Positions 6,072 through 15,970 are shown, numbered from the stretch's first letter. The stretch is 64,000 bases of DNA from Candidatus Gastranaerophilales bacterium (GCA_944326605.1 CALVEM010000004.1:62001-126000); one strand, 5' to 3'. The notes: generated from the letters alone by a model not told the origin. Numbers and translations are program-made.

Positions 6072-8540
6072 CTACGCTCCTCGGAAACTGATTCCCGCAT
6101 AAGTTTTTTGCAGTTTTGCGCGGATGTTATTCATCTGATGTTCAATTACTTCATCTGTCAATGTCGCGTTCTCATCCTGCAGTTTTATACGGAAAGCAAG
6201 ACTTTTAAAGCCTTTTTCAATATTGTCGCCCTGATAGACGTCAAATATTTCAGAGCCTTTGAAAATATTTTGCTGTACTGCACCTTTGATAACTTTTTGG
6301 ATATCATCAAAGCTTACATCTTCATTGATAATGAAGGCAAGGTCACGGCGGACTTCAGGGAACTGCGGAAGTTTTTTGTACCGTGTTGTATGTTCTTTTA
6401 TGATACCGATTATTTCATCAAGATCAATTTCAAACATGAAAACTTCTTGACCTTTGATTTTCATTTTATCTTTCAATATAGGATGGATTTGTCCGAAATA
6501 TCCTATATTTGTCAGGTTTTTGCCTAATATATTTACTTTTGCGCTTCTGTAAGGGTGTAAATAGTCGATATCTTCACATGGTGTTAGTTTAATTCGTTTT
6601 GAAACACCGAGCTCTTCAAACAATTTTTCTATAATACCTTTGATAGTAAAGAAATCAGTTTGAGCTTTGACCTGCCATTTGGAATTTTCAACCTCGCCTG
6701 TTATAACACCTGCAAGTACGCGTGATTCTTTTACGCCGGTATTTTTTTCATCCGAAGGAGCAGTGATAATGTATTTTTTACCGATTTCATAGCCCCAGAA
6801 TATTTTTTGCCCGTTGTCATAATTCATTTTCAGGCAGTTAAGAACACTTGCAGCCAGATTTTGTCTGAGCATTGTGCATTCTTCACTCGCAGAATTCAAA
6901 ACTTTTACGGCTTTTGTATCGTCACAGTTTTGCATATATCTATCGAGCAGCGGTTTGCCGATAAGCGAACTTGTGACTATTTCATCAAGTCCTGATGAAA
7001 GCATTAACCCGTGAACTTTTTTCAAAACTTTTTCTTCTAAAGTTATTTCGGGCATTTCGTTTTTGTTCGGAAGTGTCGGAGTTATTTTGTCATAACCGTT
7101 AATTCTTGCAATTTCTTCAATCAAGTCAATTTCGCGTGTAACGTCATCTGCTCTGAACGAAGGAACAGCAAATTTTGCCGCGAGCTCATTCCCGCCGAGT
7201 TTTTTAAATCCGAGTTTTTCAAGGATTGTTATACATTTTTCGGACGCGATTTCGCAGCCGAGAACTCTTTTTACCTGCGCATATCTCAGAGTTATTTCAA
7301 TTGGTTCAAGTTTGTTTTTTCCGGCTTCAACAACGCCTTCAATATCAGCATCCGCAAGTTCAACAAGAAGCTGCATTGCGCGCATTAAAGCAGGTTTTAT
7401 GGCTTCTATATCAACTCCTCTTTCAAATCTTGCGCAGGCTTCCGAGCGGTAACCGACGCTTCTGGAACTTCTTCTGTTAGATACAGGTGTGAAATAAGCG
7501 GCTTCAAGTGCTATATTTTTTGTATTATCGTCAATTTCAGAGTTTTCTCCTCCGAATACGCCTGCCAGGCAAACCCCTTTAGTTTCGTCTGCTATTAAAA
7601 CGCTGTCAGTTGTAAGATTTCTTTCAACTCCGTCTAAAGTAACGATTTTTTCGCCTTCTTTTGCCCGTCTTACGCATAAATATCCGTTTAGTTTGTCTAA
7701 ATCAAATGCGTGGAAAGGTGTACCGTATTCAAGCATAACGTAATTTGTTATATCTACTACGTTATTTATTGCACGTACCCCTGATGTGATTAGTCTTTTC
7801 TGCATCCAGTCAGGCGACGGTTTTATTTTGATATTTTTCAAAACTCCGATTGAATAATATTTGCAGACATCACTGTCAATAATTTCAACTTTAAATTTGT
7901 CAGTTGATAAATCTCTGGTACATTCAAGCGGAGAAAATTTTAACGGTTTGTCAAATATTGCGCTCAACTCTCTTGCAATACCGATAACAGACATCTGATC
8001 TCCTCTGTTTGCAGTCGGAGCAACATGTAAAATATAATCTTTTTCAAATCCTAAAACATTTTCAACATCTTCTCCGATTTTTACATCCGGGAAAATTCTG
8101 TTCAAAATGAGTATGCCGTCTTCTTCCTGATAGTTTCTGTCAGCAACTCCGAGTTCATCTGCAGAACATAGCATGCCTTGAGATTCTACACCTCTGATAA
8201 CAGCAGGTGTGAGAGTAAACATTTCACCTGTTTTTCTGTCAAGAACTTTTGAACCCACAGAGGCGTAAGGAACAATTTGTCCTTCTTTAATATTTTGTGC
8301 ACCGCAAACTACCGTTTTTAAACCTGAACCTGTATTAACGGTTACAAGGTGTAAGTGATCGGAATTGGGGTGATTATCTATTTTTTCTATTTTAACCGTT
8401 TTTATATTAGTAAATTGTGGTTTAACTTCTTCTACTTCTTCCACTTCCAAACCGCTCATGGTAAGTTCATGTGCTATTTGTTCAACATCTTTATCTGATA
8501 AGTCTACAAATTCGTTTAACCAGTTTAATGATACCTGCAT
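6072..8540 (-). CDS. pheT: Phenylalanyl-tRNA synthetase beta subunit
   Basis: 822 residues, normal for the bacterial beta chain. The N-terminal EMAP-like tRNA-binding domain (NPNSDHLHLVTVNTG, about 55-70), the B3/B4 editing region, B5 and the C-terminal anticodon-binding FDX-ACB domain (YKKLPQFPEVRRDLAF near 735) are all visible. With PheS it charges tRNA-Phe. pheS, normally adjacent, is not in this window. The last codons and the TAG stop lie in a hairpin repeat (GGAGCG...CGCTCC), so the extreme C-terminus was probably rewritten by repeat insertion. Confidence 0.97.
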   Translation of the reverse strand: MQVSLNWLNEFVDLSDKDVEQIAHELTMSGLEVEEVEEVKPQFTNIKTVKIEKIDNHPNSDHLHLVTVNTGSGLKTVVCGAQNIKEGQIVPYASVGSKVLDRKTGEMFTLTPAVIRGVESQGMLCSADELGVADRNYQEEDGILILNRIFPDVKIGEDVENVLGFEKDYILHVAPTANRGDQMSVIGIARELSAIFDKPLKFSPLECTRDLSTDKFKVEIIDSDVCKYYSIGVLKNIKIKPSPDWMQKRLITSGVRAINNVVDITNYVMLEYGTPFHAFDLDKLNGYLCVRRAKEGEKIVTLDGVERNLTTDSVLIADETKGVCLAGVFGGENSEIDDNTKNIALEAAYFTPVSNRRSSRSVGYRSEACARFERGVDIEAIKPALMRAMQLLVELADADIEGVVEAGKNKLEPIEITLRYAQVKRVLGCEIASEKCITILEKLGFKKLGGNELAAKFAVPSFRADDVTREIDLIEEIARINGYDKITPTLPNKNEMPEITLEEKVLKKVHGLMLSSGLDEIVTSSLIGKPLLDRYMQNCDDTKAVKVLNSASEECTMLRQNLAASVLNCLKMNYDNGQKIFWGYEIGKKYIITAPSDEKNTGVKESRVLAGVITGEVENSKWQVKAQTDFFTIKGIIEKLFEELGVSKRIKLTPCEDIDYLHPYRSAKVNILGKNLTNIGYFGQIHPILKDKMKIKGQEVFMFEIDLDEIIGIIKEHTTRYKKLPQFPEVRRDLAFIINEDVSFDDIQKVIKGAVQQNIFKGSEIFDVYQGDNIEKGFKSLAFRIKLQDENATLTDEVIEHQMNNIRAKLQKTYAGISFRGA

Positions 8541-8654
8541 TATAATTCCCTCTTAAAATCTAATTTTCTAACAAAATTTTATAACAAACCGGATAAAAAA
8601 TCACCCCCTAAATTTGAGGATTTATATCACAGTTTACACTAAATTTGTGCAAGA

Positions 8655-8720
8655 CTGTCATGCTGAACTTGTTTCAGCATCTCATAACAGTTAAACCCTG
8701 AAACGAGTTCATGGTGACAG
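8655..8720. repeat. Dispersed palindromic repeat, inverted pair
   Basis: CTGTCATGCTGAACTTG...TTTCAG at 8655-8677 is mirrored by CTGAAAC...GTGACAG at 8698-8720. This is a full copy of the CTGAACTTGTTTCAG repeat family, lying upstream of pheT. The rest of 8541-8795 is AT-rich with no gene seen. Confidence 0.75.
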
Positions 8721-8795
8721 GTCAAATATTGTTTAGTGTATACTTTTATATAAGCCACTGAATTTTTAGAGAGTGAGTTTTAATTTATTAATGTT

Positions 8796-9341
8796 CTATT
8801 TTTCTTTAAATATGCGTTCGTACATCTTTTGTCTGCTGTTGTGTACACCGCCTTTTTCGCTCATCTTTAGTTTTTCAATGTAGTTTACAATATTTTCGGC
8901 AATATCAGCTGTTGCCTGATTTTTCATTTTTAAAGTTTCTCTTGCAGTTATGGCTTCGTTTTTATTACGTGCCGGAGTGAGTTCTCCATCAAAAACTGTT
9001 CTCAGTTTGATATTACTATTATTTTTATTAGGTTTTAGTTTTCTAAACAATTTATTGAAGAATTGTCCGATTTTTTTGTAGTATATAACGCCTGTTACAA
9101 CTGCTGCTGTACCAACTATTGCTGCGGCAATTTTTAAAGCTTTCCGGTCTTTTTTGAATTCAAAATCTTTACCCTTTTCAAATTTGTCTGCATTTAAAAG
9201 GATTTGTTTTTCAAATTCATCTGCGCTGAAAGTTTTAGTATCACCTTTTTTGTCAGTGACGACAAATCTGGGTTTTACTTCCATTTGAACTTTGTTACCG
9301 CCAATTGTAACTGACGGTCCGATAGCCATATTGTCTGCCAT
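8796..9341 (-). CDS. Membrane-anchored protein of unknown function
   Basis: 181 residues, family not recognised. The N-terminal half is charged and lysine-rich (about 22-70). A single hydrophobic segment ALKIAAAIVGTAAVVTGVIY (about 67-86) is followed at once by a basic cluster, suggesting one membrane span. The C-terminal part is helical and basic. There is no signal peptide. It is flanked by repeats on both sides, has no operon partner, and lies upstream of pheT on the same strand at a distance of 255 bases. Confidence 0.55.
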   Translation of the reverse strand: MADNMAIGPSVTIGGNKVQMEVKPRFVVTDKKGDTKTFSADEFEKQILLNADKFEKGKDFEFKKDRKALKIAAAIVGTAAVVTGVIYYKKIGQFFNKLFRKLKPNKNNSNIKLRTVFDGELTPARNKNEAITARETLKMKNQATADIAENIVNYIEKLKMSEKGGVHNSRQKMYERIFKEK

Positions 9342-9445
9342 AATTTTTACCTTTCAAATTATTACACACTTGCCTTTGTTCACATGAAAACGTGTAAAAG
9401 AAAAAATTTCCATATTTTCATATAAATATTAACATTAATTTACAA

Positions 9446-9480
9446 AAAATGCTACCCCCTTAAATATGAGGTAGCATTTT
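9446..9480 (-). terminator. Rho-independent terminator below the ribonucleotide reductase gene
   Basis: AAAATGCTACC / GGTAGCATTTT form an 11-bp stem. On the minus strand the stem is followed by a run of T. It lies about 140 bases past the reductase stop, after a repeat. It could also act weakly in the other direction. Confidence 0.75.
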
Positions 9481-9512
9481 GCTCTCAATCTTATTTCGCG
9501 GACAAGTTTTTT

Positions 9513-9554
9513 AGAGGTCAGGAAGACAAGAAGCCCAGATGTCAGGCTAGTATC
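9513..9554. repeat. Partial copy of the GTCAGGA...GGCAAGA repeat
   Basis: AGAGGTCAGGAAGACAAGAA and GATGTCAGGCTAGT match parts of the elements at 21291-21405 and 26062-26160. A fragment of the CTGAACTT repeat follows at about 9563. Confidence 0.6.
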
Positions 9555-9618
9555 ATTATTATGTCATCCTGAACTTATGTCATGTTAGGTGGAGCGGCAC
9601 ACTCCGTCAGCAAATTCG

Positions 9619-11601
9619 CTATGAACAGCCGGAATATCCGCATTTCAGACAGATAAAACATCCTTCTGCCATCTGAATTTCGTTTCCGCATTCAGGGCAT
9701 TTTACTGTTTTAATTTTGCCTGTCGGGTTATATTCTTCTTTAGTTTCTTCAATAGCAGGTTCTTCAGCCTTTGCTTCTTCAGATTTCTTTTTATCATCCA
9801 AATTCATCGGCTGGAACTGACGAGAGTTGTTTCTGTAAACAGTTATGCCTTTGAGGTTGTTTTCATAAGCCAATATATAAGCTTCTTCAATATCTTTACG
9901 GGTAGCGTGTTCTTCAAAGTTAACTGTTTTTGAAACAGCGTTATCTGTATGAAGCTGGAATGCAGCCTGCATTTTTACGTGCCAGTATGGTGAAACATCA
10001 TGAGCCGTTACAAAAATACGTTTCGCATCCTCAGGAACACCTGCAACGTGTGCAACTGAACCTGTTTTGGCTATTTCTTTCATCAAATCTTCTGAATAGA
10101 AACCATGCTCTACCGCGTAATCTTTGAATATCGGGTTAACTTCAAGCATTTCAGTTCCGTCCATGATTAATCTTGAGAATACAAGGCCAAACAGAGGCTC
10201 TACACCGCCTGAAGCTGATGCAATCATTGAAATTGTACCTGTTGGCGCAATACATGTTGTTGTTGCGTTTCTGATACCGTATTTTGCGATTTCTGCATCA
10301 AGCTCTTTCCATTGTTCATCAGAGATTTTACCTGCTGATTTGCCTTTATATTTGTTATAAAGGTAGTCAGGTCTTTCGTAAACACTGCCTTTGAAGTTAT
10401 TAAATCTTCCTCTTTCTTTGGAAAGTTCTATTGATTCGCATTTTGATTCGTAATCAATAAATTCCATAACCTGACCGGCAAGTTTTGTACCTTCTTCTGA
10501 TGCATAAGAAATACCGAGTTTCATAAGCATATCAGCCCAGCCCATTACACCTAAGCCGATTTTTCTGTTGTTTTGAACCATTTCAGAAATCTGCGGAAGC
10601 GGATAATTATTCACAGCTATTACATTATCCAAAAATCTGATAGCCGTTCTTGTAGTTTTTGCAAGCAAATCCCAGTTGATAGAGCCGTTTTCAACCATTC
10701 TGCCGAGATTGATTGAGCCCAAGTTACATGCTTCATAAGCAAGAAGAGGAACTTCGCCGCATGGGTTTGTCGATTCAATATCACCGATTAAAGGTGTCGG
10801 GTTATCGGAATTCATTTTGTCAATGAAGATAATTCCGGGTTCACCGTTTCTCCATGCACCGTCAACAATCATGTCAAATACTTTTTTAGCGCTCAATTTA
10901 CCTGCAACAGTGTTGTTTTGCGGGTTAATAAGCTCGTAATCAGTTCCGTTTTTCAAAGCTTCCATAAATTTATCGGTAATTGCAACGGAAATATTAAAGT
11001 TATTTAATTTATTATTATCGCTTTTGCATTCAATAAAATCTAAAATATCAGGGTGATCAACTCTTAAGATACCCATATTTGCACCGCGTCTTGTACCGCC
11101 CTGTTTTACAGCTTCCGTTGCTGCGTTAAATACTTCCATAAAAGATACAGGTCCTGAAGATACGCCCATTGTGGATCTTACAACGCTGTTTTTCGGTCTC
11201 AATCTTGAGAATGAAAAACCAGTACCGCCGCCTGATTTATGAATTAGAGCTGTATTTTTAACTGTTTCAAAAATTCCTTCAAGAGAATCTTCAACCGGAA
11301 GAACAAAGCATGCAGCCAATTGGCCGAGTTCTCTTCCTGCATTCATTAATGTTGGTGAATTCGGCATAAAATAGCAATTTGTAATAGCTTTGTAAAATCT
11401 TTCAGTTAATTTATCAACATCTGCTTGAGATTTTCCGAATTTCAAATCTCCTGATGCAATTGTACTTGCAACACGTCTGAACATGTCAGCAGGAGTTTCA
11501 ATACATTTACCCTCTTTATCTCTCTTCAAGTATCTTTTTTCAAGAACTTTGATTGCGTTTTCAGATAAATTCAACTTTTCCATGCATGTGCTTTCTGTCA
11601 C
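9619..11601 (-). CDS. nrdJ: Adenosylcobalamin-dependent (class II) ribonucleoside-diphosphate reductase
   Basis: 660 residues. Reduces ribonucleotides to deoxyribonucleotides using a B12-generated thiyl radical, needing no oxygen and no second subunit. Seen: FMPNSPTLMNAG, the redox cysteine in LAACFVLP (C98), HKSGGGTGFSFSRLRP, NPCGEVPL with the probable thiyl cysteine, EACNLGSINL, and ATTTCIAPTGTIS. The C-terminus carries a CPECG...CLKCG zinc-ribbon-like element and a terminal GCS tail. I accept the GTG start at 11601 because a strong GGGGAGG lies at the right distance; an ATG overlaps it out of frame. An alternative in-frame ATG follows six codons later. Indicates an organism that depends on corrinoids. 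Confidence 0.96.
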   Translation of the reverse strand: MTESTCMEKLNLSENAIKVLEKRYLKRDKEGKCIETPADMFRRVASTIASGDLKFGKSQADVDKLTERFYKAITNCYFMPNSPTLMNAGRELGQLAACFVLPVEDSLEGIFETVKNTALIHKSGGGTGFSFSRLRPKNSVVRSTMGVSSGPVSFMEVFNAATEAVKQGGTRRGANMGILRVDHPDILDFIECKSDNNKLNNFNISVAITDKFMEALKNGTDYELINPQNNTVAGKLSAKKVFDMIVDGAWRNGEPGIIFIDKMNSDNPTPLIGDIESTNPCGEVPLLAYEACNLGSINLGRMVENGSINWDLLAKTTRTAIRFLDNVIAVNNYPLPQISEMVQNNRKIGLGVMGWADMLMKLGISYASEEGTKLAGQVMEFIDYESKCESIELSKERGRFNNFKGSVYERPDYLYNKYKGKSAGKISDEQWKELDAEIAKYGIRNATTTCIAPTGTISMIASASGGVEPLFGLVFSRLIMDGTEMLEVNPIFKDYAVEHGFYSEDLMKEIAKTGSVAHVAGVPEDAKRIFVTAHDVSPYWHVKMQAAFQLHTDNAVSKTVNFEEHATRKDIEEAYILAYENNLKGITVYRNNSRQFQPMNLDDKKKSEEAKAEEPAIEETKEEYNPTGKIKTVKCPECGNEIQMAEGCFICLKCGYSGCS

Positions 11602-11786
11602 ATTAACCTCCCCTTTTATATTTTCTTATTAGTTAAATTATTATAGTACAAACTTCATGTCTATTCAATAATATTACATCAATTTACAAAAGGCATGGGT
11701 AGTAGTGTTAAAAAACATTTACGAAACGTTACAGGAATTTTTTCATAAAGCTATGTTTGTAATATAATTTTTTTGAGGTATAAAAT

Positions 11787-13091
11787 TTGAAACATTCAAA
11801 ACTCACAGCCCTGATATTTATAGCATTAATTTTAGGTGTTATAATAGGTCATTTTGCCCCTGACTTTGCAGTAAAAATGCGCCCGTTTGCCGTTATATTT
11901 TTACGAATGGTAAAAATGATAATTGCACCGTTACTTTTTGCAACGCTTGTTGTGGGTATTGCGGGACACGGTGATGCAAAAAGTTTAGGGAAAATCGGGC
12001 TTAAAACCATTATATATTTTGAAATAGTAACAACTCTTGCGCTGATAATCGGGCTTACAATGGCAAATATTTTTCAGCCGGGAGTCGGATTTGTTACGAG
12101 AAATACCCCGCACGCTATTCAGATGCAGGAAGCCGGACTTATGGCTGCGACACATGCTCACACTTCAATCAGCGAAATGGTTACGAGTATTTTTCCGACA
12201 AGTATTATTGATGCAATGGCGCAGGGTAATTTATTGCAGATTGTAGTTTTTTCAATATTCTTTGCGCTTGCTATGGTTGCTGTCGGAAAAGCTGCCAAAC
12301 CTGTTATTGATGTTTTAAATTCTGTCTCACAGATAATGTTTAAATTTACCGAATATGTGATGTATTTTGCGCCTTTAGGGATATTCGGGGCAATTGCATC
12401 AACAATCGGGGCAAACGGTTTATCGGTGTTAAAAAGCTATTTTAAAGTAATAGGTGCAATGTATTTTGCTCTGGCAGTGTTTGTTCTGCTGGTATTATTT
12501 ATTGCCTGCAAAATAGTCAGAATTTCATTCAGAAATTTATTAAGAGCCGTGCAGGAACCTGCACTTTTAGCATTTACAACGGCAAGTTCCGAGGCAGCAT
12601 TTCCTAAAGCTATGGAAATTATGGAACGCTTCGGTGTGCCCAAAAACATTGTAGGATTTGTAATGCCGACAGGATACACATTTAACCTTGACGGAAGTAC
12701 TATTTATCTTGCAATGGGCGTTATTTTTTCTTCCCAGATTGTGGGAATTCATCTTGATTTAAACCAGCAGATAATAATAATGCTTGCTTTGATGCTTACA
12801 AGCAAGGGAATTGCAGGAGCTCCGCGCGTTGCATTAATTGTACTTGCCGGAACTTTAGCAAGCTTTAATATTCCAATACTCGGGGTTGCAATACTTTTAG
12901 GGATTGATCAGATATTAGATATGGGCAGAACGGCAATCAACCTTGTAGGCAACTGTGTGGCAACCGTTGTTATTGCACGCTGGGAAAATGCTTTTGATTA
13001 CGATAAAATGAAAGAATTTGTAGAACAGTCCAAAGAAGAAAGTATTGGAAACGATATTCATAAAACATTAGAACAATTTAAAGAAGGATAA
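11787..13091 (+). CDS. Dicarboxylate/amino acid:cation symporter (DAACS family)
   Basis: 434 residues with about eight membrane helices and two re-entrant loops. Family motifs are FTTASSEAAFP (HP1), PTGYTFNLDGSTIYLAMG (TM7) and GIAGAPRVALIVLAGTLA (HP2). It takes up glutamate, aspartate or C4-dicarboxylates with Na+ or H+; the substrate cannot be fixed by eye. The start is TTG at 11787, with GAGGT 7 bases upstream. A TATAAT lies at 11763-11768. It is followed 6 bases later by ileS, so the two are probably co-transcribed, an unusual pairing. Confidence 0.93.
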   Translation: MKHSKLTALIFIALILGVIIGHFAPDFAVKMRPFAVIFLRMVKMIIAPLLFATLVVGIAGHGDAKSLGKIGLKTIIYFEIVTTLALIIGLTMANIFQPGVGFVTRNTPHAIQMQEAGLMAATHAHTSISEMVTSIFPTSIIDAMAQGNLLQIVVFSIFFALAMVAVGKAAKPVIDVLNSVSQIMFKFTEYVMYFAPLGIFGAIASTIGANGLSVLKSYFKVIGAMYFALAVFVLLVLFIACKIVRISFRNLLRAVQEPALLAFTTASSEAAFPKAMEIMERFGVPKNIVGFVMPTGYTFNLDGSTIYLAMGVIFSSQIVGIHLDLNQQIIIMLALMLTSKGIAGAPRVALIVLAGTLASFNIPILGVAILLGIDQILDMGRTAINLVGNCVATVVIARWENAFDYDKMKEFVEQSKEESIGNDIHKTLEQFKEG

Positions 13092-13097
13092 TTTATT

Positions 13098-15914
13098 ATG
13101 GCTAACGAAACAACTGCAAAAAAAGAGTACAAAGATACTTTAAATCTTCCCCAGACGACTCTTGCAATGAGAGCAAATGCAACTGTAAGAGAACTTGAAA
13201 TTCAAAAATTCTGGGAAGAACATGATATTTATAACAAAATTATCAATCAGCGTGATAAAGCAAATAAATTTATTTTGCATGACGGGCCACCTTATTTGAG
13301 TTCCGAAAAAATTCACGTTGGTACGGCTCTTAATAAAATCCTTAAAGATATTTTATTGAAGTACAAAGCTCAGGCAGGTTATTATACTCCTTATGTTCCC
13401 GGATATGACGGACATGGACTTCCTATAGAAAATAAAGTCGTAAAAAATATTAAAGGCGGAAGAAGTGCTTTAACGCCTTATGAATTAAGGCAGAAATGCA
13501 GAGAATTCGCACATAAAAATTTAAAAGGTCAGGAAAGTGAATTTAAGCGTCTCGGGGTTCTTGGAGACTGGGAACACCCATATTTGACTATTAATCCCGA
13601 TTTTGAAGCCGAACAGGTAAGAGTTTTCGGTGAAATGTACAAAAAGGGTTATATAGAAAAAGGCTTAAAACCTGTTTACTGGTGCGCTTCATGTGAAACT
13701 GCCCTTGCAGAAGCAGAAGTTGAATATGCCGATCACACATCAACTTCAATTTATGTAAGATTTAAATTTGATGAAGATAGCACAAAAAAACTCGCTTCAC
13801 GCTTCACTCTTCACGCTTCACCTGTTTACGCCGTCATCTGGACAACAACCCCGTGGACAATTCCTTCAAACATGGCAATAAGCATGCACCCGAAATTTGA
13901 ATATACTTTATTTGAATATAAAGGTGATGTTTATGTAGTTGCTCAGGAATTGTTAGGCTCATTCCTTGCTGATGTAGAATGGGAAGAAAAAGATATAAAA
14001 GTATTGGGTTCATGCACAGGAACTGAACTTGAGCTTTTGAACACACAGCATCCGCTTGTTGACAGAAAATCTCCGATAATTTTGGGAGAACACGTTACTC
14101 TTGATGCCGGTACAGGTTCCGTACATACCGCTCCGGGACACGGTTTGGAAGACTATGAAGTCGGGTGTAAATACGGTATCGAAGTATTTTCACCGCTTGA
14201 CAGCAAAGGTGTTTGGACTGACGCGGTTAAAGATAAAGACCTTGAAGGTGTTCCATATTATAAAGGAAACGCAATTGTTATCGAAAAACTGAAAAATTGC
14301 GGTGCGCTTTTAAAAGCACAGGATATAAATCACAGTTATCCGCACTGCTGGAGATGTAAAAATCCGGTTATCTACCGTGCAACTCCTCAATGGTTTGTAA
14401 AAGTCGACAGATTTAGAGATAAAGCTCTCGAAGAAATTAAAAAAGTAAAATGGATTCCATCAGGCGGCGAAGCACGAATTTCGAACATGGTCGCAGGACG
14501 TACTGACTGGTGTATTTCAAGACAAAGAGCCTGGGGCGTTCCTATCCCTGTATTCTATTGCGAAGACTGCGGCGAAGTTATCGTTACTGATGAAACAATT
14601 GAAAATGTTGCTAAAATTTTCGAAAAAGAAAGTTCTGATGCATGGGTTAAATACACTGCTGATGAATTATTACCTCAAGGGTTTAAATGCCCGAAATGCG
14701 GCAAAACTTACTGTTTCAAAAAAGAAAACGATATTATGGATGTCTGGTTTGATTCAGGGATTACATGGCGCGCTGTTGTAAACAAACGTTCAGAAGTCTT
14801 GGGCACAACACCTGTTGAAATGTATCTTGAAGGTTCGGATCAGCACAGAGGCTGGTTCCAGTCATCACTTTTAACTTCTGTTGCAACTGAAGGGATTGCA
14901 CCTTACAAATCCGTTCTTACTCACGGATTTGTGTTCGGGGAAGACGGCAGAAAAATGTCTAAGTCTCTTGGCAACTACATCAGACCTGATGAAATCATAA
15001 ACACATACGGTGCCGATATATTGAGACTGTGGGCAGCATCTGTTGATTACAGAAACGATACAAAAATCGGAAATAATATAATTAAACAGCTTGCTGAAAT
15101 CTTCAAGAAAACAAGAAACACCTCAAGATTTTTGGTCGGAAACCTTTTTGATTTCGACCCGAAAACCGATTATGTAAATTATGAGGATTTGAAAGAAATC
15201 GACAAATTTGCGCTTCACAAATTAAATCACTTAATCGAAAGTGTAACCGAAGCCTTTGATAATTATGAATTCTATAAATACTTCCAGCAGCTTCAAAACT
15301 TTGCGGCAGTTGATTTGAGTTCATTCTACCTTGATATTGTAAAAGACAGACTCTATACGGCAGGCAAAAAGTCGCTTTCACGCCGTGCCTGCCAGACTGT
15401 ACTTTATGAAACATTACAAACACTGGTTAGAATGCTTGTCCCCGTAATGCCTCATCAAGCGGAAGATATATGGATGAGCGTTCCCGAATGTCAGAAAGAC
15501 GGGCTTGAAAGTATATTGCTTTCAGACTGGGTTAAACCGAACGAAAAATGGACTAATGAAAAATTGGAAGAAGATTTTTCAAAAATTCTTAAAACACGTG
15601 AAGTTGTAACACGTGCAATTGAACCTCTTCGCGCAGACAAAAAGGTCGGAAGCTCTTTAGAAGTTGCAGTTTATGTAAAAGCAGACGATGACACTGTATT
15701 AAAAGCTAATGAAGAGGAACTTTGCAATATATTTATTACTTCACAGGCTTATGTAACGGATGAAAAACCTGACAATGTATTAAATGAATACACAGAAGAA
15801 GGTTACACCGTATGGGTTACAAAAGCTGAAGGCGAAAAATGCGCACGATGCTGGAAATACAGAAAACTAAATTCAGACGGCATCTGCTGTGAATGCGAAG
15901 AAGCTGTACAATAA
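13098..15914 (+). CDS. ileS: Isoleucyl-tRNA synthetase
   Basis: 938 residues, the normal length. Seen: the class I catalytic fold, CP1 editing domain with WTTTPWTIPSN, WCISRQRAWGVPIP, KMSKS intact (GRKMSKSLGNYI), and a C-terminal zinc site (CARCW...CCEC). The HIGH motif reads HVGT (residues 73-76): the second histidine, usual in IleRS, is threonine, as in some GluRS. Just before the editing motif a stretch (about residues 232-242) is encoded by short TTCACGC repeats, probably an in-frame insertion. Cotranscribed with the symporter upstream. Confidence 0.97.
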   Translation: MANETTAKKEYKDTLNLPQTTLAMRANATVRELEIQKFWEEHDIYNKIINQRDKANKFILHDGPPYLSSEKIHVGTALNKILKDILLKYKAQAGYYTPYVPGYDGHGLPIENKVVKNIKGGRSALTPYELRQKCREFAHKNLKGQESEFKRLGVLGDWEHPYLTINPDFEAEQVRVFGEMYKKGYIEKGLKPVYWCASCETALAEAEVEYADHTSTSIYVRFKFDEDSTKKLASRFTLHASPVYAVIWTTTPWTIPSNMAISMHPKFEYTLFEYKGDVYVVAQELLGSFLADVEWEEKDIKVLGSCTGTELELLNTQHPLVDRKSPIILGEHVTLDAGTGSVHTAPGHGLEDYEVGCKYGIEVFSPLDSKGVWTDAVKDKDLEGVPYYKGNAIVIEKLKNCGALLKAQDINHSYPHCWRCKNPVIYRATPQWFVKVDRFRDKALEEIKKVKWIPSGGEARISNMVAGRTDWCISRQRAWGVPIPVFYCEDCGEVIVTDETIENVAKIFEKESSDAWVKYTADELLPQGFKCPKCGKTYCFKKENDIMDVWFDSGITWRAVVNKRSEVLGTTPVEMYLEGSDQHRGWFQSSLLTSVATEGIAPYKSVLTHGFVFGEDGRKMSKSLGNYIRPDEIINTYGADILRLWAASVDYRNDTKIGNNIIKQLAEIFKKTRNTSRFLVGNLFDFDPKTDYVNYEDLKEIDKFALHKLNHLIESVTEAFDNYEFYKYFQQLQNFAAVDLSSFYLDIVKDRLYTAGKKSLSRRACQTVLYETLQTLVRMLVPVMPHQAEDIWMSVPECQKDGLESILLSDWVKPNEKWTNEKLEEDFSKILKTREVVTRAIEPLRADKKVGSSLEVAVYVKADDDTVLKANEEELCNIFITSQAYVTDEKPDNVLNEYTEEGYTVWVTKAEGEKCARCWKYRKLNSDGICCECEEAVQ
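13791..13822. repeat. Short TTCACGC tandem repeat inside ileS
   Basis: CGCTTCACGCTTCAC, CTCTTCACGCTTCACC: three to four near-copies of a 7-8 base unit lying in frame between two conserved parts of the IleRS editing domain. It encodes LASRFTLHASP. The region is naturally variable in IleRS, so it is tolerated. Confidence 0.65.
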
Positions 15915-15970
15915 TCAGCCCTCCCGGGGAGAGGGAGCGGCACATTTTCTTGCAAAGACAGAACAAATTC

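Noticed and set aside
5901-6527. 208-residue plus-strand ORF
   Set aside because: Shadow of the pheT C-terminus and its flanking repeats; no ribosome-binding site or protein-like composition.
11602-11786. Cobalamin riboswitch before the B12-dependent reductase
   Set aside because: No B12-box-like GCCACTG or extended structured leader is visible between the reductase start and the symporter promoter.
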